This document shows positions 58,250 to 64,000 of a stretch of 64,000 nt of DNA, piece by piece. A program made the translations under genes and the position numbers. Numbering within the stretch: position 1 is the stretch's first letter; every line of letters starts with the position of its first letter. Under the pieces are notes generated by a model, which did not search any database, was not told the DNA's origin, and saw only the letters and a list, made by a program, of their open reading frames with translations. Source of the stretch: Agriotes lineatus (lineage: Eukaryota > Arthropoda > Insecta > Coleoptera > Elateridae); the NCBI GenBank assembly GCA_940337035.1, contig CALNHX010007622.1, forward strand, positions 1 to 64,000, read 5' to 3'.

Positions 58250-59950
58250 ACAAATCACCACCTATCTTGGAAGCCTCATACTTCAACCTAAATCTTAAAA
58301 GAACACGAGCAGGTTCATGAAGGGTTCTAGTATAGATATACAACGAAAATATACCAGTAACAGTAAATAGAGTTTAATATCACCAAAAGTGTAACAACTA
58401 GCAATGGTCATTAATGAAGCAATATTAATAATACTACTCAGTTAAAACTAAAAACTAAACTAAAACTAAAAGCAGGTAAAATAATTAATTTTTTTTTGGA
58501 GTCAAGCCAAATTATAAATAAACAATTAATATGAATTATTAAAATTCAAACAGCTGACAATACAACAGACTAAAATTCTAAAGCCAGCAGCATTAACGAC
58601 TGCGCTGATAAAAAAAAACTCTCGAACCTCGGTTTGCAAAGCTTTTAAATTGTAGTTCGAAAAAGCCGGGTGCTCAAAACCACACTACTGTGGTGTGCTG
58701 AAGAGCAAATTAATATGTTTACCGTTAAGTGGAACGCTTCTTCATGGCGATCTCGAAGGCAGCCACCAGGTGCGGATACATCTTGCGAAAAGCAGCATTC
58801 CTGGGTTGAAAATATTTTGGGAATGACATTGGCTAAGAGCATGTCATGACCGTCCACAAGAAAATGACAATGCCGCAAGATTATTTCGCCGGAAGATAAA
58901 GGCCCTTCGATGGAAGTCAGGCCTAACTCATTTGCAAGCAGCGCTGCTTGAAACGTACACCGCAATTGTTGACAGAAAACAAAATGCAGTTAAAATGCAT
59001 AGCCTACTGGGACCAAGATATTAAAATACCTTTAGAAGGTCCTGATTAATTCTGTTTGGCAGCCGCTTTCGCGGAGCGCTGAATTAGAAGAACCAACTTG
59101 AAAACCGCAAGCCAGGCATCTTTATTCCCAAGGTTATGCGTTTTTGCGGAAAGTTAAATATTCCTTCGCGCGTCTTCGCAGGAAAGAGTTGGGCGAGTGA
59201 TTATTTAAATAAATTAGAGATGCGAATCAAGATCGAAGGTGCGGTTTGCAAGAAACGCAAAAATGAAATGGGGCGTTAGAATGAAATCTTGCGTTATCAG
59301 GATGCAAAAAGAAATTGTTGCGATGGGATCGAATGCGCGTTTTTAGTTTCTTAAGTGTCTTGCAGTATCAAATTTACTGCGGTGCCCGTTGGCAGATATT
59401 GTAAATCGATAAAGCTTTTCGAATCCCGGGAAATTTCACCTGCCTTTTCATGCAGAAGCTTGAAATTTAATGCCTACTCAGATGCATAGTGTCTTTGTAG
59501 CTGTTATCAATTCAACCTCATATTTATATTTTAAAATTGAAGAATGAAAACAATTATTTTTATTGCCATTATTATAAAAAAGTAATTCAGTATAGAAAGT
59601 TACAATTGCTATGGTTATTGGTTATAAAGAAAAAATAAAAGAGTGTACGTCGATGTGTGATTTTAAACATATGTAAATGACATTATAGCATTATGCTTAC
59701 AACAAAAAATAGTTTATATAATTCTAACCCCTTGTCCTATAAACGTTTATAAAAATGCTTTAGCTAACTATTTAAACATATTTCTCGCACATCTTACTTA
59801 AACATAAACTAATGTGCTCAATAGGGAGCGGGCCCTTAGTCGATGCCTTTATATACACAGCTTAACAGATATAAAATAAGGAATACCATTTATAGGACAG
59901 AAGTTGGATAATTGAATAAAACGGAATATATTTTTCTTCTTCTTTTTACG
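58250..59950. other. Spacer, no gene recognised
   Basis: A 106-codon minus-strand ORF (58965-58645) lies in slightly GC-richer sequence. Its product (for example GEIILRHCHFLVDGHDMLLA) is not recognised. Nothing else supports it as a gene. Confidence 0.35.
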
Positions 59951-59959
59951 TTAGGTCAG

Positions 59960-60250
59960 AGACCTGTGTACTGATATAAATTATTCTTGGGACGTTGATG
60001 TCCAGGAATCTCGCCACCTTTTCGATGGTCTACCTGGTGGTCTGGTTCAACTTGGCTTTAAGTTGCTGACAGCTTTTGCTAATCTATCGTGGTCCATCCG
60101 TTGTACATGATCGTTTCACATTTGTCTTCTTTGCATGGTCCATCTAATATATCCTCTGTGATGCACCTACGTCGTATCTCATCTTTTCTTATTCTATCTA
60201 GCCTCGTTTTTCCAGTAATGTTTACAGTATTTTCATTTTATTGGTGCGCA
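59960..60250 (-). pseudogene. LINE 3'-end relic (minus)
   Basis: The minus strand gives GKTRLDRIRKDEIRRRCITE, then a decayed MYNGWTTID-like segment, then RPPGRPSKRWRDSWTSTSQE. This is the C-terminal tail typical of arthropod LINE proteins (RLDRVRNEDIRRQ...SPGRPKKRWRDSW). No polymerase core remains. It is a 5'-truncated insertion. Confidence 0.65.
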
Positions 60251-60556
60251 ACAGATTTTTTTGTTTTACTTGTGTTGGCTCTTGTTTCTTCTGCGCATGT
60301 CGTAATTGCTCTAATGCATGTTTTATATATGTATACGGGAATATAAAAAGGAATATAAGAATAGGTATTTATAAAACCAGCTAGGAAATGTCTTACTCTG
60401 TATAACGCGTTGTAGCTATTTTGCAGGACGAGCATAATAAGAGCCCACAGTCACAAAAGCAACAGAAAATCGCATTTTGAAAAGTTTGCTTTTAAGTTAC
60501 TTTTTGACATCCCTTTTTTTCATAACTGTCATTTAAAAGAGTTGTGAAAAATTTCG

Positions 60557-60692
60557 TAACATACTAGCTACGTTATGAAATTTACTCACGTAACTTGCAA
60601 AACCTTGTTCGCTTACGCTCAGTTGTTTAGCAATTGTTACATCTCGTCAAACATTATTGGAATTTTTATAACTGATTACGTAATATACTATT
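60557..60692. repeat. Fold-back element H12
   Basis: ATACTAGCTACGTTATGAAA with CACGTAACTTGC is imperfectly inverted as GCAATTGTTACATC with TATAACTGATTACG, closing in AATATACTATT. The loop is GTTCGCTTACGCTCAG. It is diverged but matches the architecture of the other fold-backs. Confidence 0.45.
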
Positions 60693-60919
60693 TTGCATGT
60701 CAATTTGATGTAGACATGAACTTATCATCACTAGTGAAATATTTTTCCTTTCAGAACTATTTACGAAAAGTGTCATATGTCAAAATTAGAAAGCATGTAA
60801 TATTTGGGCGAAACATATAATGTAACTTTGGAATTTAGCTTTTTTGAGATCGGGTAGTTGTGATACGAATAGGATATCGCTTTATAATTTTATTTTTCGT
60901 ACACTAGCATTGAAAGAGC

Positions 60920-61032
60920 TACTTTGCCGTACAATTTATTAATCAGAAAGTTGTACTTTGCGGTATTCGTACGGCAAAGTAGTATTTTGCGGTATTCGTA
61001 CGGCAAAGTAGCACTTTGCCGTACGTTTCCTT
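60920..61032. repeat. Palindromic tandem 29-bp units
   Basis: CTTTGCGGTATTCGTACGGC with AAAGTAG occurs twice in tandem (about 60955-61012). It is framed by half units CTACTTTGCCGTAC and CACTTTGCCGTACG. Every unit is itself an imperfect palindrome (CTTTGCCGTAC / GTACGGCAAAG). It could be an amplified hairpin loop of a fold-back element. Confidence 0.6.
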
Positions 61033-61342
61033 AGTTACAACACATATAATACTAGCTGAAACCCGCGGCATATGCCGCATTTAAAATGTAGGACGAATTT
61101 AATAACTTTTGTTGCACTAAAGAAAGTTTTAAAAGCACGCTAGAGAATGGCAATAAGGAAAAGTTCCAAAAAATATATTTTCAAATGGAAAGTTTCTGGA
61201 AAGGAAACGCTCGCCTCTGGAAAGCGTTTTATGGACATTCTTGGATAGCCTCCAGGCAACTGTCTTTCATATTGGATACTGCCAATACTGCTGAATTGAA
61301 TAGTGTCTTCTTTTTCTGTTCATTATTAAATGGTAAATGGTA

Positions 61343-62097
61343 CAGGGTTATTCATTATAAATTACCCACCCCTTATCATCGTTATTATTGTCTATAGAAA
61401 AAAAAGTTTTAAATAAAAGTTATGTGGTTATAACTGAATTTTGTTAAAATGCTATCAAAAGTACAGTGGCGTGCATAATTAAGGGGATACAAAAAAGTAA
61501 TATATTTTTTTAAATGGAACACCCTGTATATTATTAAATTTTTGGAATGATCTTTCTTTCCTGATTTCAAAAATATACCATATGTTACCCCTACCTTATA
61601 CCGTTTTTGAGTTATTAAACGTCGAATATTATTATTTATTATTATTTTGTATAGTATAACAAGTAAATATTTGGACTTTTTCTTCCTCACTGTAAACCAT
61701 TTTGATTATTTCATTAAATAAATGTCACTTATCAAACATTAGTTGTCATTTTCATAGCTTACTTTAATAATGTTAACTTTTCCATATTTACAGTAACTAC
61801 TTTAACTAAGATATTCGACGGTTAATAACTCAAAAACGGTATAATATAGGGGTAACATATAATATATTTTTGAAATCAGGAGAAAAAGATCATTCCAAAA
61901 ATTTAATAATATACAGGGTGTTCCATTTAAAAAAATATATTACTTTTTTGTATCCCCTTAATTATGCACGCCACTGTACTTTTGATAGCATTTTAACAAA
62001 ATTCAGTTATAACCACATAACTTTTATTTAAAACTTTTTTTTCTATAGACAATAATAACGATGATAAGGGGTGGGTAATTTATAATGAATAACCCTG
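61343..62097. mobile_element. 755-bp fold-back MITE, TA-flanked
   Basis: The ends CAGGGTTATTCATTATAA and TTATAATGAATAACCCTG are inverted and flanked by TA (61341-61342 and 62098-62099). The arms, 61343-61629 and 61811-62097, are both 287 bp and almost identical by eye. The spacer is 181 bp of AT-rich DNA. TA duplication and CAGGGT ends fit the Tc1/mariner superfamily. Each arm includes an internal CACCCTGTATAT terminus, as if an older element had become part of the arm. The ORF at 61409-61690 (minus) is a by-product. It lies immediately before a gene relic. Confidence 0.85.
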
Positions 62098-62101
62098 TAC
62101 A

Positions 62102-63362
62102 GTACACGCAAGCATGAAAGATAAGCGATACAATGTTCAGGTAAGATACATTTTAGCTTAAAAAGTATAATTATTTAAAATACTGATTGCTGCTTCAGAT
62201 GGATTCTAAGCAGTAACGAATACTAAGTATATATTTTTACTTTGTAGATCTTCCTCGATGAAGACAAAAACATAACTTCAATTTCTTGCACATTTCCTCG
62301 TGGACAAGTTTCATGTCATCATGTTGCTGCACTGGCACTATTTGCCCATTACAATACATCAGTTACAGACCAGTCATGTAGCTGGTCAGTGCCTAAACAA
62401 TCCAAAGCACTTGATGAAAACGTGAGAACAATCGATGAATTGTTTTTGCCGTCTAAGGAATATCGAGCTTCAAAGAGAAGTGTTACCAAGGAAGAGATCG
62501 AAACGCTTAGAGAAAAATTTGATTCGTTTGGAGGGGTGGTAGGATTCAGTTGGCTTCTAGCACCTAGACTTACTGCACAGGAAGATATTATTGTTCCGCA
62601 GATTAGTTATATAATTTTCTTCGCAGAATATCAAAATATATCTGAAAAAATTAGTTATTTTGAACAAAAAGTGAATGTTTCTCCTAAGCAATAACTATAT
62701 TTGAGTAAACCATAGGGCAGTAAAAAAATCCCTTGTGGTTAATTATTCGCAGGTTTCGTTTAACAGCCAGTTCGTTCGGTACGGTGCTAGCAGCTTGCAA
62801 AAGAAATCGGTACCCTGCATCGCTTTTCAAAAAACTACCAGGTTTGCTTTGCAAAATATTTTTCACATTTTTTCATAAAGTTCGCTTATTATGCAGGCAC
62901 ATATAACTTAGATGGAGTATAGGCCATTCGGTGGGGGCGAGAACATGAAAATAATGCAATAGAAGCATTTGGGGCAGCAACTGGACTTCCTGTGACATCT
63001 GCTGGACTATGGCTCCATCAGTGTGGATACCTTGGGGCCACCCCAGATGGCCTTGTAGACGAAGAAGAGCTTGTGGAAGTTAAATATCCATTTAAATATC
63101 GCAATTCCAACTTGATGGAATCATTGCACATGATAAAGGCTATATTTGTTCTTACGATAAGGTACTGCAACAGTTTGTGGTAAATGAAAACCATGAATAT
63201 TTACACCAAATACATAAAAAGAAATAGTATCTAGTTATCTGGACTCCTCAAGTCATAGCAATAATTCCAGTTACAAAAAAAGAAGAATGGGCATAAAATA
63301 TAGAAATTTTGAAGAATTTTTATCATACAAAATGCCTTTCATCTCTAGTGAATGTCGAAATT
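62102..63362 (+). pseudogene. SWIM zinc finger / YqaJ-type exonuclease gene relic
   Basis: Several exons of a known but poorly characterised animal gene family can be followed. Block 1 (62102-62140) ends at CAG|GTAAGA, and the intron 62141-62247 ends TTTGTAG. Block 2 (62248-62694) has a SWIM-type finger, SCTFPRGQVSCHHVAALALF (C-x(n)-CxH pattern), and the conserved FSWLLAP segment. Block 3 (about 62715-62841) has KNPLW and RRFRLTASSFG. A 55-bp intron (62842-62896) precedes block 4, which has AIRWGREHENNAIEAF, then the nuclease core LGATPDGLV and ELVEVKYPF. The PD-(D/E)xK aspartate and ExK are both retained. Further pieces (VVNENHEYLHQIH, YLVIWTPQ, IEILKNFY) run to about 63362. Stops (for example TAG at 62920-62922), a frameshift near 62700 and another near 63130 show that it is broken. 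The role is unknown. The YqaJ fold is known from phage and virus recombination exonucleases. Confidence 0.8.
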
Positions 63363-63501
63363 AAATTAATGTGTAACTATGTTGTGAGTAAAATAGCATA
63401 CATACCTCGTGAGAAGGCTTATTCCAACTTCGCGCTTTTAGCTGACCTCCCCTATATGGAGCTCATCCCAGCGCGGGAAGCAATCACAGAAACAAACTGT
63501 G

Positions 63502-63660
63502 CACATCATCAAATATTTAGTTATTAATTTAAAGTTACTGTTTGATGACGTGCACCGTTTGGTTCCGTGATTTACCTATAGTTAATCATATTTATTGTAA
63601 CTATAGGTAAATCACGGAATCAAACGGTAACTTTAAATTAATAACAAAATATTTGATGAC
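63502..63660. repeat. Terminal palindrome at 63.5 kb
   Basis: Left arm 63512-63584 (AGTTATTAATTTAAAGTTAC, then CGTTTGGTTCCGTGATTTAC, then CTATAGTTA) is inverted at 63595-63653. The left arm has about 18 extra bp containing TTTGATGACGTGCAC. That same motif recurs directly outside the right arm (TTTGATGACGTTCACCG near 63652). Confidence 0.65.
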
Positions 63661-63664
63661 GTTC

Positions 63665-64000
63665 ACCGTTTGTTTCCGTGATATTGCTGTACTATTAATA
63701 AGAAATTTTTTATTAGATAGCAGTTAGAGCAATATTTTTGTAAATACTTTTATTTATTAAGTTAAGTTCTGTAATTAACAAAACGAATATTTGAGTAAAC
63801 ATAAACTAACATATAGTAATGTACAACTATACAATAATAAAAAAATGTCTTATTTAAATAAATAAGCAGTTGTTAATTAACACTCTTATTTCTATTTTTA
63901 CTGTTCGCCTTCAAAATATGTTTCAACTTCCTTTATTGGTGGAAATTGGTTAGTGCGCCACACACTTTCCAGATTTTGGTTGCCGAGTTTATTAAATTTT
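63665..64000. other. AT-rich end of window, no gene recognised
   Basis: Only AT-rich sequence is present. Nothing could be supported. Confidence 0.4.

Noticed and set aside
58645..58965. 106-codon minus ORF as a host gene
   Set aside because: No family, splice signals or promoter could be recognised. Openness over this length is not convincing alone, so it is only mentioned in the spacer entry.
60953..61012. Regular 29-bp repeats resembling a CRISPR array
   Set aside because: There are only two units with no spacers between them, each unit is palindromic, and the surroundings are eukaryotic.
61409..61690. 93-codon minus ORF
   Set aside because: It lies in one arm of the TA-flanked fold-back element and is AT-rich without a domain.

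Overview
This window looks like non-coding DNA from an arthropod, most likely an insect, nuclear genome. It is AT-rich throughout and has no long host reading frame. The only long intact ORF (994 codons) belongs to a non-LTR retrotransposon. Most of what can be identified is mobile DNA: RTE-type and Jockey-type LINEs, tRNA-derived SINEs, hAT and Tc1/mariner-type DNA transposons, MITEs and many fold-back (snap-back) elements. No species or strain can be named from the sequence alone.

Layout. 1-9.8 kb: AT-rich spacer with small hairpins, one repeat terminus (about 1.74 kb) and a decayed Jockey reverse transcriptase (7.1-8.2 kb). 9.8-10.8 kb: a dense palindromic complex containing two inverted 138-bp hairpin elements and a GGCAGATAA array. 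12.6 kb: another fold-back element. 15.1-16.5 kb: a MITE, twin palindromes, and a mariner-type relic split by a 328-bp tRNA-derived SINE with a clear target duplication. 17.3 and 23.1 kb: two copies of one dispersed tRNA-like repeat. 18.3-19.7 kb: a GC-rich island, unlike its surroundings, with a possible minus-strand promoter and ORF. 25.1-25.5 kb: a hairpin element and a reversed repeat terminus. 26.1-31.8 kb: a nested stack in which a fold-back element was split by a 1.7-kb hAT element (8-bp duplication) and by a full-length 3.3-kb RTE LINE (11-bp duplication). 33.3-34.0 kb: a minus-strand Jockey relic.

34.4-47.3 kb is a direct tandem duplication of a unit of about 6.4-6.5 kb. The copies are near-identical by eye. 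A 188-bp MITE is present in copy 1 and absent in copy 2, so it inserted after the duplication. A LINE 3' tail relic is shared by both copies and so is older. 47.5-48.2 kb carries two termini of a GACA-microsatellite-linked repeat. 48.2-57.7 kb is mostly featureless, apart from a hairpin with CRE-like sites at 51.0 kb and a truncated SINE at 54.3 kb. 57.7-58.2 kb is a minus-strand mariner-type transposase relic and 60.0-60.3 kb a minus-strand LINE tail. 61.3-62.1 kb is a TA-flanked 755-bp element with 287-bp inverted arms. It abuts a broken multi-exon gene (62.1-63.4 kb) encoding a SWIM zinc finger and a YqaJ-type exonuclease domain. A final palindrome lies at 63.5 kb.

The most interesting signal is a recurrent class of fold-back elements, at least a dozen loci here. 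Their arms differ in sequence, but many share a short outer motif close to AATAGTATATT and a CpG-bearing loop. This was read by eye, so identities and boundaries need alignment.
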